This document shows, piece after piece, positions 46,593 to 58,546 of a stretch of DNA of 64,000 nucleotides. This DNA comes from Pseudomonas guineae (lineage in GTDB: Bacteria; Pseudomonadota; Gammaproteobacteria; Pseudomonadales; Pseudomonadaceae). The translations under genes were made by a program, and so were the position numbers. The first letter of the stretch is position 1. Every line of letters begins with the position of its first letter. The notes beneath the pieces were generated by a model. It was not told the DNA's origin and searched no databases. It was given only the letters and a program-made list of their open reading frames with translations. The stretch lies in assembly GCF_900113745.1 (NCBI RefSeq), contig NZ_FOQL01000001.1, positions 682,001 to 746,000 of the forward strand, written 5' to 3'.

Positions 46593-47842
46593 GTCGGCGC
46601 TTGCAATTTGCACTTGGCGCCGGCCTGCTCCTGCTGTTTGGCGTGCTTGGCATCTTCCTGCTGGGCAAACTCACGCCTTATCCGGAAACCCTCGAGCACG
46701 GCCCCTCACCCGAGGCGCAGGCGAACCCTTACCTGGCCGCCGAAACGTTTTTGCGCAAACAGGGCCTGCAGGTACAGCGTGCCGATGGCCTGAGCATCAT
46801 CAACGACCTGCCTAGCGTGGGGCAAACCTTGTTGCTGCTCGGTGACCGTAACCGCATGACGCCCAAGCAGGCCGAACGTCTACTGGCCTGGGCGGGTAAC
46901 GGTGGGCATCTGTTGTTCGTGGCCGAACGGCTGTGGGATGAAAAACAAGGCAAGAGCGGCGACCTGCTGCTCGACAGCTTGGGTATCCAGCAGTATCAGG
47001 CTGAACAACTCGACGACGAAGAACACGATGCGGCAGAAAAGCAAGAACCCACCGACAGTCCGCGCGACGACGAGCCGCAACCTGTGGCCATCGCTGACGA
47101 TGAAGCCCAGGCCGCGACAGACGAAAAGAGCAGGTACCCAGAGCTGACCCAGCTTTATCTAGAAAATGAAGACGCGCCTGCCTACTTCAACTTCGACACC
47201 GACTTCCACCTCTATGATGCCGAGAACCGCGCCCACGCTTGGGCCAACAGCGATGCGGCCACGCATTTGCTGCAGCTCTACCATGGCGAAGGCCTGGTCA
47301 GCGTGGTCAGCGACAGCTGGATCTGGCAGAACCAAAGCATCGGCGAATACGACAACGCCTGGCTGCTCTGGTACATGACCCAAGACAGCCAGGTCACGCT
47401 GCTCTACCGCGCCGACCGCGATGACCTACTGAGCCTATTGTTTGAACACTTCCCGCAGGCGCTGGTTGCCTTGGGGCTGTTGCTGACATTTGGGTTGTGG
47501 CACCTGGGCATGCGCCAGGGCCCGCTGCTGTTACCCGCCAGCCGACATCGCCGGCAGCTGCAGGAACACCTGCGCGGCAGCGCCGACTTCCTGCTGCGCC
47601 ACAACGGTCAACAAAGCCTACTGCAAGGCTTACAACAGGACATAAAGCGCCGCGCCCGCCATCGCCACCCCGGCTTTGAACGCCTCGCAGTCGCCGAACA
47701 ATGGCAGGTGCTCAGCCGTCTGACGCGCCAGCCATCCAGCGTTATCAGTCAAGCCATGCGGCCGTCGCCCAAGCAGCGCCTGGGCGCCGTCGAATTCACC
47801 CGCCAGGTCGCCAACCTGCAAGCCCTCAGGAATGCCCTATGA
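46589..47842 (+). CDS. DUF4350 protein
   Basis: The 417-residue protein has one N-terminal membrane helix, a GATase-like periplasmic or cytoplasmic part (LLLLGDRNRMTPKQAERLLAWAGNGGHLLFVAERLW), an acidic insert and a C-terminal membrane helix with a basic tail. It overlaps DUF4129 by ATGA. Its own stop (CCCTATGA, 47835-47842) contains the ATGA that would have started moxR before the insertion. It is the last intact gene on the left of the island. Confidence 0.87.
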   Translation: MSRRLQFALGAGLLLLFGVLGIFLLGKLTPYPETLEHGPSPEAQANPYLAAETFLRKQGLQVQRADGLSIINDLPSVGQTLLLLGDRNRMTPKQAERLLAWAGNGGHLLFVAERLWDEKQGKSGDLLLDSLGIQQYQAEQLDDEEHDAAEKQEPTDSPRDDEPQPVAIADDEAQAATDEKSRYPELTQLYLENEDAPAYFNFDTDFHLYDAENRAHAWANSDAATHLLQLYHGEGLVSVVSDSWIWQNQSIGEYDNAWLLWYMTQDSQVTLLYRADRDDLLSLLFEHFPQALVALGLLLTFGLWHLGMRQGPLLLPASRHRRQLQEHLRGSADFLLRHNGQQSLLQGLQQDIKRRARHRHPGFERLAVAEQWQVLSRLTRQPSSVISQAMRPSPKQRLGAVEFTRQVANLQALRNAL

Positions 47843-47856
47843 TCAGGCACCCTAAA

Positions 47857-48601
47857 AGAGTTAGATCAATATGCTAGGTGCTGTTCCCGTTTCACATGGG
47901 TCGCCAAGGAAAACACAGCCAATTGCTACAACACATTCGTAATTTCTCTGAGCTTGATGAGACCGTCGCTATCTTGCTCTGAAAGTTGAGCAGGTCAGAA
48001 AGTGAATAAGAACCTGCGCGCCGCAAATTAAATTACGGAGAAATGGCTGCGATCACCGAGATCTCTACAAGCAACTCTGGACTGGCCATCTTGGCCTCGA
48101 CACAGGCACGCGCAGGGGCGAAGCCTGACGGAACCCAGCTATCCCAGACGCTATTCATTTCGGCGAACAGGCTCATATCTTTGAGATAGATGGTTGCGGA
48201 AAGGATGTGCTCGCGACTGCTACCGACCGACTCCAGCAGTGCGTCGACCTTGGCCAGCATGGTGCGTGTTTGCTCATCAATACCGGCGCTACGATCTTCT
48301 GCGACCTGGCCGCATAAATAGGCGGTCTGGTTATGTACGACGACTCGGCTCATCCGCGCGGCTGTTTCATATCGTTTGATGCTCATGAGATTCCTTTGCT
48401 AAATCAGCGTGATGTGGAAAGTTATTGTTTCTAAGTGCCCTCAACTAGCGAAGCCAGCTCCCCCAGTGATCGCTGGTTTAATGGGTGAGCGAACACTGTA
48501 ATAGCCCACCTCATCGAAGTCGGCTTGCCGTTCCGCAATGATCAGCTGAGCTGACCGTGAGGACCGACTTTCGCCTGTTGTAGCTGGCAGAGTTAGATCA
48601 A
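47857..48601. repeat. 13-bp direct repeat at the left end of the island
   Basis: AGAGTTAGATCAA occurs at 47857-47869 and again at 48589-48601, bracketing the RidA gene at 48033. GTTAGAT also occurs near the right end in inverted orientation (61650-61656 and 61691-61697). These may be recombinase or transposase binding words; the link is inferred. Confidence 0.4.
48033..48386 (-). CDS. RidA family imine deaminase (second copy)
   Basis: The 117-residue protein is a RidA/YjgF/UK114 trimer-forming protein with the conserved Arg in [10 protein letters not shown], needed for hydrolysing imine or enamine intermediates. It is on the same strand as, and downstream of, the FAD oxidase gene and the other RidA copy, with a 378-base gap before it. 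It probably clears the imine made by the flavoenzyme. The sequence differs clearly from the 50203 copy. Confidence 0.88.
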   Translation of the reverse strand: MSIKRYETAARMSRVVVHNQTAYLCGQVAEDRSAGIDEQTRTMLAKVDALLESVGSSREHILSATIYLKDMSLFAEMNSVWDSWVPSGFAPARACVEAKMASPELLVEISVIAAISP

Positions 48602-48764
48602 AAGCAGGAAATCGCACAAAGCAGATATTCATCCTGATGATCGCTAGATTTCGATGAGATTACACGCCAGTGATGAGCGCGCTTCGGCTAACTCTAAACG
48701 AACCATGGCTATGCCGCTGAGTTGCGCGGAAAGTGATGGCACGAATCGTCTGCAACCGAGACTG
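48387..48764. other. Gap between the FAD oxidase and RidA genes
   Basis: An open frame on the minus strand (48441-48632, 63 residues, ending PIKPAITGGAGFAS) fills part of it but has no usable ribosome site. I do not consider it a gene with confidence; it may be a relic or part of a dispersed repeat. The 13-bp repeat copy at 48589 lies inside it. Confidence 0.35.
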
Positions 48765-50156
48765 CTAACCCTTATCCGCTTTGCCGGCCGCCGCGGCAAA
48801 TTTCGCCAAGTTGATGTCCAGCAAGCGTGGCCGTCTGCCGTGGTCTTCGGCCTGTTCCTTGCGGCGAACAGCGTTACGCACCATCAGCGAGCCGAGATAG
48901 CGAATGGGTTCTGGCGGAAAATAACCGAGCGGGCCATTAAGCAAGGGCGAGCGTGTCCACTCGTTGTCCAGACCCAGCACCATCGAAGAAAGAATCTGCC
49001 CGCCCATGTGGCAGGGGCCGACGCCGCTTCCCGAGTAGCCAAAGCCATAGAAAATATTGCTGGCCTGCTCCAACCGACCAAAGAACGGTAAGCCAGTGAC
49101 CGAACGATCCGAGGGTCCGTTCCAGGTTGACTCGATGCCGACGCCCTCGAAAGCCGGGAAGAAATCGATCAGGGTCTTGCGTAGCAAGCCCTCGTAGGGC
49201 GACGGCTGGTCAAATACCGGCAGCATGCGCCCGCCATAGGCGAAGGTATTGCCTCCTTTGCCGAGCATGATTCGGCCATCCGGGGTGTTGTGGTAGTAGT
49301 GCACGAAGATCCGTGAGTCGAGGACCGTCACGCCGCTGGTCAGGCCGATCTTCTTCAGTAGATCCGGGCGTGGCTCGGTGATGATCATGTCACTGGAAAC
49401 GATCGCCACGCTGCGTTCGAACTGCGGGAAGGTGCTCGCCATCCAGGCGTTAATCGCCAGCACAACGCGACCCGCCTTGACCTGCCCATTGGCGGTGACC
49501 ACAGTGGCCGGCTGACCCTCGTTGAGCTTGATCATGGGCGTGCCTTCATACAGGCGCACGCCTAGAGCTAGGGCCACTCGGCGCAGGCCGCGTACCAGCT
49601 TACCGGGTTGCACACTGGCCGCCGCCGGCGAGAACCAACCTTCCAGGTGTTTATTGGATCCGGCCAAGCGCTGCACATCGGCCAGTGGGCGCCTGCTGAA
49701 CGAGTTGATGCCGTTGCGCTCCAGCGCAGCGATAACTCCGTCGGTGGCGCCGACCTGAGCGAGGTTGGTCGCGGTATAGAGCGTGCCGTCGAGGCGGTAG
49801 TCAGCATCCACGCCGTACTTCTGGCAGAAATCACCGATGGCATAGATGCTCTGTTCCGAGGCTTTGACTAGGCGGATGGCTTCCTCCACCCCGAACAGAC
49901 GCTCTAGGGTGAAGTACTTGGCCGACCAGGACAGCGCGCAGCCGCCGTTCCGGCCGCTGGCACCGGCCCCGCAAATGTCGGCCTCGATGATGACCACATC
50001 GAGTTCGGGGTTCTGCTCCTTGAGCATGATCGCCGTCCACAAGCCGGTATAACCGCCACCGACGATGCAGACATCGGCCTGGGTGTCCTGCTGCAGTGGT
50101 GCGCAAGGGGCAGAGGTGTCTTCTTGCAGTGCTCGGTCGAGCCAGTAGGGTCTCAT
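48765..50156 (-). CDS. FAD-dependent amine oxidoreductase (DAO family), AEP-cluster type
   Basis: The 463-residue protein has the Rossmann motif VCIVGGGYTGLW (Gly33-Gly35-Gly38), EADICGAGASGRNGG and the C-terminal GFGYSGSGVGPCHMGGQI, typical of the DAO/PuuB-like amine oxidases. GGAGG lies 7 bases before the ATG. Flavoenzymes of this kind recur in bacterial AEP clusters, where members have been shown to oxidise N-methyl-AEP or hydroxylated AEP to phosphonoacetaldehyde (the Pbf enzymes). Location between two RidA genes and a shared promoter element with phnW support the same role here. The exact substrate cannot be read. Confidence 0.8.
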   Translation of the reverse strand: MRPYWLDRALQEDTSAPCAPLQQDTQADVCIVGGGYTGLWTAIMLKEQNPELDVVIIEADICGAGASGRNGGCALSWSAKYFTLERLFGVEEAIRLVKASEQSIYAIGDFCQKYGVDADYRLDGTLYTATNLAQVGATDGVIAALERNGINSFSRRPLADVQRLAGSNKHLEGWFSPAAASVQPGKLVRGLRRVALALGVRLYEGTPMIKLNEGQPATVVTANGQVKAGRVVLAINAWMASTFPQFERSVAIVSSDMIITEPRPDLLKKIGLTSGVTVLDSRIFVHYYHNTPDGRIMLGKGGNTFAYGGRMLPVFDQPSPYEGLLRKTLIDFFPAFEGVGIESTWNGPSDRSVTGLPFFGRLEQASNIFYGFGYSGSGVGPCHMGGQILSSMVLGLDNEWTRSPLLNGPLGYFPPEPIRYLGSLMVRNAVRRKEQAEDHGRRPRLLDINLAKFAAAAGKADKG

Positions 50157-50202
50157 CGCGAGGCCTCCGAATGGTTAGGTTGTAAGCGTGTCGTGAGCTT
50201 GA

Positions 50203-50550
50203 TCAGCGCCCGGCAACCACGATCATTTCCACTCGCCAGTCCGGGTTGATCAGTTCGGCCAACGTGCAGGCGCGAGTCGGCGCATGGCCTTCTGGGAAGA
50301 AGCCGTCCCAGGCCCGGTTAAGTCCTGCATAGTCAGCCCTGTCAGCCAGCAGAATGCGTACCGAGAGCACCCGGCTGAGGTTGCTGCCGACACTGAGCAG
50401 CATCGCCTCAATATTGCCGAGGATCTCGCGGGTCTGGGCTTCGATGTCGCCCTGGGTGTTTGCGGCGACCTGGCCCCCGATGTACAGGGTGTTGTCGTGC
50501 AGCACCATATCGGAGCGGCGCGCAGAGGTTTCAAAGCGTTCGATATTCAT
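50203..50550 (-). CDS. RidA family imine deaminase (first copy)
   Basis: The 115-residue RidA protein keeps the functional Arg in PTRACTLAEL. It is the first gene of the minus-strand operon RidA - FAD oxidase - RidA, 46 bases upstream of the oxidase. A 65-bp element like the one before phnW lies 58 bases upstream of its ATG. It probably hydrolyses imines released by the neighbouring flavoenzyme. Confidence 0.88.
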   Translation of the reverse strand: MNIERFETSARRSDMVLHDNTLYIGGQVAANTQGDIEAQTREILGNIEAMLLSVGSNLSRVLSVRILLADRADYAGLNRAWDGFFPEGHAPTRACTLAELINPDWRVEMIVVAGR

Positions 50551-50607
50551 GATTTCTTCCAGTGCTGTCAGGTGGCCGGCGAGGCGTGAGGCGCACAGTT
50601 ATAGAAG

Positions 50608-50672
50608 CAAGTTGAAGCGAATAAGAAAAATCGATTTATCGTATTTCATAAATAAGCTGAGGCTGTTTATTG
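50608..50672 (-). promoter_or_regulatory. Shared 65-bp control element, RidA/FAD-oxidase operon copy
   Basis: This 65-base AT-rich block is identical at 52 of 65 positions, without gaps, to 58547-58611. The centre is the palindrome AAATCGATTT (50628-50637). Its near edge lies 58 bases from the RidA ATG; in the other copy the distance is 56 bases to the phnW ATG. It very likely holds a promoter and the binding site of the island LysR protein. Confidence 0.75.
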
Positions 50673-50856
50673 CGGCCTGGCAGGTTGCCGAGCTGACGCT
50701 TCTCGGAGGGGTGAAAAAAGTCTTACGGGTTTCCGCCGATGCCTGGCGAACGCAGCGTCCCTAGCAGCCCTCGAGCTTGCACCCGCTTGGTCTCTGAGCT
50801 TGGAGCACCTGCCCGGCAACACGCTGGGCGACTCCACAGCTGATTAAATGAGAAAC
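50673..50856. other. Gene-free stretch between the operator and the acs terminator
   Basis: With 50551-50672 and the terminator this forms a 360-base gap between the RidA operon and acs. Apart from the shared control element and the terminator, I see no gene. It might once have held a regulator gene, as the corresponding side of the other copy holds lysR, but no LysR-like frame is left. Confidence 0.35.
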
Positions 50857-50892
50857 AAAAAGACCCCGCTCGCAAGTTGCTGGGCGGGGTCT
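50857..50892 (-). terminator. Intrinsic terminator of the phn operon after acs
   Basis: On the minus strand AGACCCCGC and GCGGGGTCT form a 9-bp stem with a 14-base loop, followed by TTTTT. It lies 18 bases after the acs stop. Confidence 0.92.
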
Positions 50893-50910
50893 GGTTGGCC
50901 CTAACGTCGG

Positions 50911-52866
<1,956 letters not shown>

Positions 52867-53211
52867 CTTTAATACCTAGCTGGAATAATTGTTTTTGTAT
52901 GCGCTGGACCAAACTGTCGTGGCGCTTAGGCAACCTGGCATTGTCAGAACCACGTCGTGCAAACCGCCGATAGCGGTGTTTGCAACGGCCAGTACGCAAC
53001 AGCGAGGTCAACGCCTGAAACGGCCGAGAAAACACCTTACTGAGTGAGTGGCGGATGAGGTCCGCGAGGCAAAGCGCGTACCTCACCAGCACCCCAAACG
53101 ATACCGCGACCTGACATACCCGCGCGCCGCTTCGAGAGCGACGCGGGTTCATGGCTGGCGGCAATCCAGAGAAGCCACTGACGCCGACGACGCCTGCCGT
53201 CGGGCTAGTTC
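52867..53211. other. acs/aldehyde dehydrogenase intergenic stretch
   Basis: No gene is supported in these 345 bases. The gap is long for an operon, so acs may also have its own promoter. A minus-strand frame here is Arg-rich and has no family features. Confidence 0.4.
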
Positions 53212-54732
53212 TTAGAAGAAGCCCAGCGGGTTGATGTCGTAGCTGACCAGCAGGTTTTTAGTTTGCTGATAATGGTCGAGCATCATCTTGTGGGTCTCGC
53301 GACCAACACCAGACTTCTTGTACCCGCCGAACGCGGCGTGCGCCGGGTACAGGTGATAGCAGTTGGTCCACACCCGACCTGCCTTGATCGCCCGACCCAT
53401 GCGGTAGGCACGGTTGATGTCGCGGGTCCACAGGCCAGCGCCAAGGCCGAACTCGGTGTCGTTAGCGATGGCCAGGGCTTCGGCTTCGTCCTTGAAGGTC
53501 GTCACGCTGACCACTGGGCCGAAGATCTCTTCCTGGAATACGCGCATTTTATTGTTGCCCTTGAGCAGGGTCGGCTGGATGTAATAACCACTGGCCAGGT
53601 TACCCTCCAAGCGCTCCACGGCGCCGCCGGTGAGCAGCTCGGCGCCTTCCTGCTGGGCGATTTCTAGGTAGCTCAAGATTTTGTCGAACTGCTGCTCGGA
53701 CGCCTGGGCGCCGACCATGGTTTCGGTGTCCAGTGGGTCGCCACGTTTGATCTGCTTGATCTTCTTCATGACCTCAGCCATGAACGCCGGGTAGATGGAC
53801 TCCTGCACCAGCGCCCGCGACGGGCAGGTACACACTTCACCTTGGTTGAAGAAGGCCAGGACCAAACCTTCGGCGGCCTTCTCGATGAACTGAGGCTCGG
53901 CGCTCATGATGTCTTCGAAGAAGATGTTCGGCGATTTACCGCCCAGCTCGACGGTGCTCGGGATGATGTTTTCGGCCGCGCATTTCAAGATGTGCGAACC
54001 CACCGGGGTGGAACCGGTGAACGCGATTTTGGCGATGCGCTTGCTGGTGGCCAGGGCTTCGCCGGCTTCGCGGCCATAACCCTGGACGATATTCAGTACG
54101 CCCGGTGGCAGCAGGTCGCCAACCAATTCGGCGAACAACGTAATCGACAGCGGCGTCTGCTCGGCCGGCTTGAGGATCACGCAGTTACCGGCGGCCAGGG
54201 CCGGGGCAAGTTTCCAGGAGGCCATCAGCAGTGGGAAGTTCCACGGAATGATCTGCCCAACCACGCCCAGCGGCTCGTGGAAGTGGTAAGCGGCGGTGTG
54301 CTCGTTGATTTCGGCGGCGCTGCCTTCTTGGGCGCGGATGCAACCGGCGTAATAGCGGAAGTGGTCAACGGCCAGCGGTACGTCGGCGTTCAGCGTCTCG
54401 CGCACAGCCTTACCGTTGTCCCAGGTTTCAGCGACGGCCAGCAGTTCAAGGTTAGCCTCGATGCGGTCGGCAATTTTCAACAATGCCAGCGAACGATCCT
54501 GCACCGAGGTCTTGCCCCAGGCATCGGCCGCGGCGTGGGCAGCGTCCAGCGCCAGCTCGATATCTTCAGCACTGGAGCGGGGGAATTCGCCGATCACCGA
54601 GGCATCCACCGGGCTGGTGTTGGTGAAGTACAGGCCATTGACTGGGGCGACAAACTCGCCACCTATAAAATTACCGTAGCGCGGCTTTAGGTTAATAAGT
54701 GCGCCTGGTGTACCGGGTTTGGGGTAAATCAT
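53212..54732 (-). CDS. exaC: NAD+-dependent acetaldehyde dehydrogenase, ExaC type
   Basis: The 506-residue enzyme is close to P. aeruginosa ExaC at both ends ([15 protein letters not shown] start, YDINPLGFF end). The catalytic Cys301 lies in [13 protein letters not shown] and the general base Glu262 in VELGGKSPN. It oxidises acetaldehyde to acetate. It sits between phnX, which releases acetaldehyde, and acs, which uses acetate, so it fills that exact step. Confidence 0.92.
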   Translation of the reverse strand: MIYPKPGTPGALINLKPRYGNFIGGEFVAPVNGLYFTNTSPVDASVIGEFPRSSAEDIELALDAAHAAADAWGKTSVQDRSLALLKIADRIEANLELLAVAETWDNGKAVRETLNADVPLAVDHFRYYAGCIRAQEGSAAEINEHTAAYHFHEPLGVVGQIIPWNFPLLMASWKLAPALAAGNCVILKPAEQTPLSITLFAELVGDLLPPGVLNIVQGYGREAGEALATSKRIAKIAFTGSTPVGSHILKCAAENIIPSTVELGGKSPNIFFEDIMSAEPQFIEKAAEGLVLAFFNQGEVCTCPSRALVQESIYPAFMAEVMKKIKQIKRGDPLDTETMVGAQASEQQFDKILSYLEIAQQEGAELLTGGAVERLEGNLASGYYIQPTLLKGNNKMRVFQEEIFGPVVSVTTFKDEAEALAIANDTEFGLGAGLWTRDINRAYRMGRAIKAGRVWTNCYHLYPAHAAFGGYKKSGVGRETHKMMLDHYQQTKNLLVSYDINPLGFF

Positions 54733-54854
54733 GGTGGACGACCTCTCGGAGTAATCGGGGGCGCTGGCCGGCCATTTTGATGGTCGCGACCGCGCTAGAG
54801 AAGATGTGCAAAACAGGCGGCGCGAGTGGCCTCTGCGGCTCCCGCGCGCCTGGG

Positions 54855-55682
54855 TTAGGCGCCCTGCGGAGTTTCACCGCGCTTGAGGCGAGCGTTGATG
54901 TCTTCAAGTACTGCCGGGAGATCATTGATGGTGTCGATCAGGTAATGCGGGCGTGAGGGCTCGAACATCTGGCCGATGCGGGCGCGCTCCTGTGCCAGTT
55001 TCTCTTCCGGTAGGGCGCGGAACTGTTCGTACGTGAGGCCAAGTGCGTTGCCGGAGCAGGTCAGGGCTACGGTCCACATGCCGGCGCTACGGCCTTCAAG
55101 AATGCCTGGCCAGGTGTCGTCGACCTTGACGCAAGCGGCGACGTCGCTGATGCCTAGGGCGATCACGTTAGCCAGGGCCTGAGCCGGGTGCGGACGGCCG
55201 TTGGGGACTTCATCGGTCGCGACAACGTGGTCGGCAACATAGCCATTACGCTCGGCCAACTGCACCACCTTCTCCATGACCACGGCCGGGTAGCCAGAGC
55301 AGGAGCCAACTTTCAGGCCTGTTTTACGCAGAGCAGTGATGGTCTCCAGGGCGCCGGGAATCAGAGCCGAATGCACGGCGATTTTCTCGATTTGCAGCGG
55401 CATAAAGCGCTCGTAGAGGGCTGTGACATCTTCGTCGGTAGGCAGTCGGCCGAAAGCGGCGCGGTAACGCTCGGCGATCTGCGGCTCATTGCACAGGGTG
55501 CGAATATGGTCCCACTTACCCATGCCCATCGGGCCGCGGGCTTCAGCCAGGCTGACCTCGACGCCGAATTCGGCGAAGGCCTCAACGAAAATCTGGGTCG
55601 GCGCGAAGGAGCCGAAGTCGACGACCGTACCGGCCCAGTCGAGGATGATGGCTTGCAGTTGGTCGGGGGTTTGGTAGTTCAT
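54855..55682 (-). CDS. phnX: Phosphonoacetaldehyde hydrolase
   Basis: The 275-residue HAD-superfamily enzyme has the nucleophile motif LDWAGTVVD (Asp15) and the Schiff-base lysine in [11 protein letters not shown] (Lys56). It splits phosphonoacetaldehyde into acetaldehyde and phosphate, breaking the C-P bond. It is third in the operon phnW - MFS - phnX - exaC - acs. Confidence 0.96.
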   Translation of the reverse strand: MNYQTPDQLQAIILDWAGTVVDFGSFAPTQIFVEAFAEFGVEVSLAEARGPMGMGKWDHIRTLCNEPQIAERYRAAFGRLPTDEDVTALYERFMPLQIEKIAVHSALIPGALETITALRKTGLKVGSCSGYPAVVMEKVVQLAERNGYVADHVVATDEVPNGRPHPAQALANVIALGISDVAACVKVDDTWPGILEGRSAGMWTVALTCSGNALGLTYEQFRALPEEKLAQERARIGQMFEPSRPHYLIDTINDLPAVLEDINARLKRGETPQGA

Positions 55683-55730
55683 GTGAGTAACTCCAATTAA
55701 TTGCCGAAAGAGGGCGAGTGGTTAGTGGGT

Positions 55731-57068
55731 TCAGGCCTTGACCGGTGCGTTGCTAATGTCACGGCTGGGGATAAAGGGTTCGCTGTTTGGCTTGGCACTT
55801 GGTCGGCTGTTCCAGAACGGCAGCATGATTACGATGGCAACCACAGCGGAGGCGGTGAAGCAAAGGAATACCGTCTCGGTGTCGAAGTAGCCGGGCAGCA
55901 GGCCGCCGAGCACTGCGCCGATCGAGCCGCAACCGTTGACGAAGCCCGCGGCGGTACCGGAGGTTTCCTTGCCGAAGTCGATAGCAGCGGCGCCGCTGAT
56001 CATCGAGTCCGGTCCATACAGGGTTAGGCCCATCATGAACAGCAAGGCAACCACTACCAGCACGCTGCCTGTGTTCATGGCCGGGACGAAGAGCACCAGA
56101 CTCACGGTCAATGCCAGCAGACTGATTACGCAGGCAGGGAAGCGGCGGGCGCCAAACACCTTGTCTGAAATCACGCCGATCAGGATCGGCCCGGCCAGGC
56201 CTGCGACCTCGAAGGCGGTCGGCACCACGGCGGCAGCGATTTTGCCGATCTCCGGCATACGCTCGTAAACCATCACCGGGCCCCACAGCAGAATGGCGTA
56301 ACGCGCCGGCTTGAGCATGAAGTAGGCCAGGCCAAGCACCAGCACCGTGCGGTTCTTGAGGATGGTTTTCAGGCAGGAAAGGAAGCTGGGATGCGCCAGG
56401 ACAGTGCCGTCGGCCGTTTCGGCCAAAGGTTCGATTGGGGGCAGACCAACGTCCTGTGGTGTGTTGCGCTGGAAGATGAAAAACAATACGGCGACTGAGG
56501 CGACTACTGCGGCGGTGGCGATAAACGCCGCGCGCCAATCACCATAGACCTCATAGGCCATCCAACCGGCGAAGGGCGAAGCCACGAGACCGCCGAAGGC
56601 ATAGCAGGTGCACCACCAGCCAAGTACGCGACCGCGCTCCTCAGTGGAAAAGAAGCTGCCAATGTTTTTGCACAGCCCGGACCAACCCGTAGACTGGGCC
56701 AAGCCTTGAACCACCATCATGGTGGCGAAGATCGGCAGTGTGGCGAAGGTGCCCATGATCGCCGCGGCGGCGGCCGAAATCAGCAGGCCGCCGAGTACCA
56801 CGACCCTTGGACCAAAGCGGTCGGCGAGAATGCCCCAGGTGAATTGACCGATGGCGTAGGCGCCCAAGTACAGGGCGTCTAGGTTGGCCATGACGGATTT
56901 TTCCATCATAAAATCCGGGTCATCGCCGATGCCCAGCTTGGCCACTGAGAAGGCCTTACGGGTGAAGTAGAACGCGGCGTAAGCCAACCAGGTGATGGCA
57001 AATATCTGTAGTCGCCAGCGCTTAAGGCTGCCGAGGTTAAAGGGTGAGGGGCTTGTCGAATGATTCAT
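55731..57068 (-). CDS. MFS transporter, organophosphate-antiporter-like, probable AEP importer
   Basis: The 445-residue protein has 12 hydrophobic segments and resembles the GlpT/UhpT/PgtP (organophosphate:phosphate antiporter) branch: FAITWLAYAAFYFTRKAFSVAK near residue 30, LGAYAIGQFTWGILADRFGPR, GWSGLCKNIGSFFS. It lies between phnW and phnX, so aminophosphonate uptake is the likely role. A 15-bp hairpin precedes it in the phnW-MFS gap. Confidence 0.88.
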   Translation of the reverse strand: MNHSTSPSPFNLGSLKRWRLQIFAITWLAYAAFYFTRKAFSVAKLGIGDDPDFMMEKSVMANLDALYLGAYAIGQFTWGILADRFGPRVVVLGGLLISAAAAAIMGTFATLPIFATMMVVQGLAQSTGWSGLCKNIGSFFSTEERGRVLGWWCTCYAFGGLVASPFAGWMAYEVYGDWRAAFIATAAVVASVAVLFFIFQRNTPQDVGLPPIEPLAETADGTVLAHPSFLSCLKTILKNRTVLVLGLAYFMLKPARYAILLWGPVMVYERMPEIGKIAAAVVPTAFEVAGLAGPILIGVISDKVFGARRFPACVISLLALTVSLVLFVPAMNTGSVLVVVALLFMMGLTLYGPDSMISGAAAIDFGKETSGTAAGFVNGCGSIGAVLGGLLPGYFDTETVFLCFTASAVVAIVIMLPFWNSRPSAKPNSEPFIPSRDISNAPVKA

Positions 57069-57217
57069 GCTGCGGTCCTCTGAATTTAATGTGCTTGCAG
57101 TTCGATGACGTGCAATTTGTTGTTGTTAAAAGCACTTCTTTCGCCGTTCTCGCGAACGGGTATATCCAGATGAATCGGGACCAACGAATCACAGTTTCTT
57201 TCCTACGCTGCTGCGTG

Positions 57218-57257
57218 GCTTAGTGACACCGCTCGACGAAGTGCGGTGTCACTAAGC
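57218..57257 (-). other. Intercistronic hairpin between phnW and the MFS gene
   Basis: GCTTAGTGACACCGC (57218-57232) and GCGGTGTCACTAAGC (57243-57257) form a perfect 15-bp stem with a 10-base loop and no T-run. It lies in a 253-base gap between two co-directional genes and may set transcript stability or partial termination. Confidence 0.75.
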
Positions 57258-57321
57258 TGGATCGAACGCTGCGAGTCGGCTCCGTATTACAGGTACTCAA
57301 GGTGTATGGCGAGCGCGTTTC

Positions 57322-58491
57322 TCAGGCAGCGGGTTGGCACGTATCTACGCCCATAACCGCGAGGGCATCAGCGATGGCGCGCAGTAACTGAGCGACAATG
57401 CGTTCGTCGATCTGGCCAATACAGCCGATGCGAAAGCTCTCGGCGGTGGTCAACTTGCCGGGGTAGATCAGGAACTGGCGGGCTTTGAGCTCGTCGTAAA
57501 AACGCTTGAACTCAAAGTTTGGGTGGGCCGGGCTGAAGAAGGTGGTGATGATCGGCGACAACCAGCGATCTTCCAGCAGGGTCTGGAAGCCGAGGTCGCG
57601 CATGCCACTGACCAGGACATTGCGATTGTTGGTGTAACGCATCTGCCGGCCGGTAACCCCACCTTCAGCCACGTGCTGTTCGAGCGCTTTGCGGAAGGCC
57701 ACGACGCTATGGGTCGGTGGTGTGAAGCGCCACTGGCCGGTGCGCTCCATGTACTGCCACTGCTCTAGCAGGTCCAGGCTCAGCGAGTGGGCACGGCCCT
57801 TTGACTGCTCTAGCAACGTACGGCGGATGATGACGAAGCCGAAGCCGGGGATGCCCTCGATGCATTTGTTGGCCGAGGACACCATGACGTCGAAGGGGAT
57901 CTCATCGACGGTCAGCGGAACCGCTCCGAAGGAACTCATGGCGTCGACGATCAGCCCCTTACCATGCGCCTTGACCACGTCGGCGATCTCGCGCAGCGGG
58001 TTGAGAATGCCCGAGCTGGTTTCGCAGTGAACCAAGAACACGTCGGTGACGTCGGGGTTGGCAGCAAGTAATTCGGCCACTTCTTCCGGCTGCGGCGGCA
58101 GGTAGTCGCCCTTGTCCAGGGCAATATAGTCGCGGCCCAAATAGTCGAGAATTTGCGTGGCGCGTTTACCGTAGGCGCCGTTCATCAACACCAGAGCTTT
58201 GCCATCACGCGCGATTGCGGTGGCCAGCGCAGCTTCCACGGCGAAGGTGCCGCTGCCTTGCAGCGGCACGCAGGCGTAGCTGTCGTCATGCACACCGGCC
58301 ATCGCGAGCAAGCCCTGGCGGATTTCAGCAGTGATGCGGTTGAAATCGGCGTCCCAAGAGCCCCAGTCACTTAGCATGGCTTGCTTGGTGGCCAGCGAGG
58401 TGGTCAGTGGACCTGGGGTGAGCAGGTACGGTTCGCCTAGGGCAGGTGCGTTAAGGGCAGGGCGGGCGATGGGAAATTCAGCTTTGCTCAT
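57322..58491 (-). CDS. phnW: 2-aminoethylphosphonate:pyruvate transaminase
   Basis: The 389-residue class V aminotransferase has [11 protein letters not shown] near residue 22, [11 protein letters not shown] near 79 and the pyridoxal-phosphate lysine Lys209 in [14 protein letters not shown]. It converts AEP and pyruvate to phosphonoacetaldehyde and alanine. GGAGA lies 6 bases before ATG 58491. The N-terminus is about 15 residues longer than in the Salmonella enzyme. It is first in the operon and divergent from the LysR gene. Confidence 0.96.
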   Translation of the reverse strand: MSKAEFPIARPALNAPALGEPYLLTPGPLTTSLATKQAMLSDWGSWDADFNRITAEIRQGLLAMAGVHDDSYACVPLQGSGTFAVEAALATAIARDGKALVLMNGAYGKRATQILDYLGRDYIALDKGDYLPPQPEEVAELLAANPDVTDVFLVHCETSSGILNPLREIADVVKAHGKGLIVDAMSSFGAVPLTVDEIPFDVMVSSANKCIEGIPGFGFVIIRRTLLEQSKGRAHSLSLDLLEQWQYMERTGQWRFTPPTHSVVAFRKALEQHVAEGGVTGRQMRYTNNRNVLVSGMRDLGFQTLLEDRWLSPIITTFFSPAHPNFEFKRFYDELKARQFLIYPGKLTTAESFRIGCIGQIDERIVAQLLRAIADALAVMGVDTCQPAA

Positions 58492-58546
58492 GATCGTCTC
58501 CAGCGGGTATTGAGGCGGCGGTACGCCGTGCTGGAACAGATAAAAA

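Noticed and set aside
47896..47982. 28-codon frame at the left island end
   Set aside because: Too short, no Shine-Dalgarno, no family resemblance.
48441..48632. 63-residue minus-strand frame in the RidA/FAD-oxidase gap
   Set aside because: No ribosome site and no known domain. It is kept only as part of the gap description.
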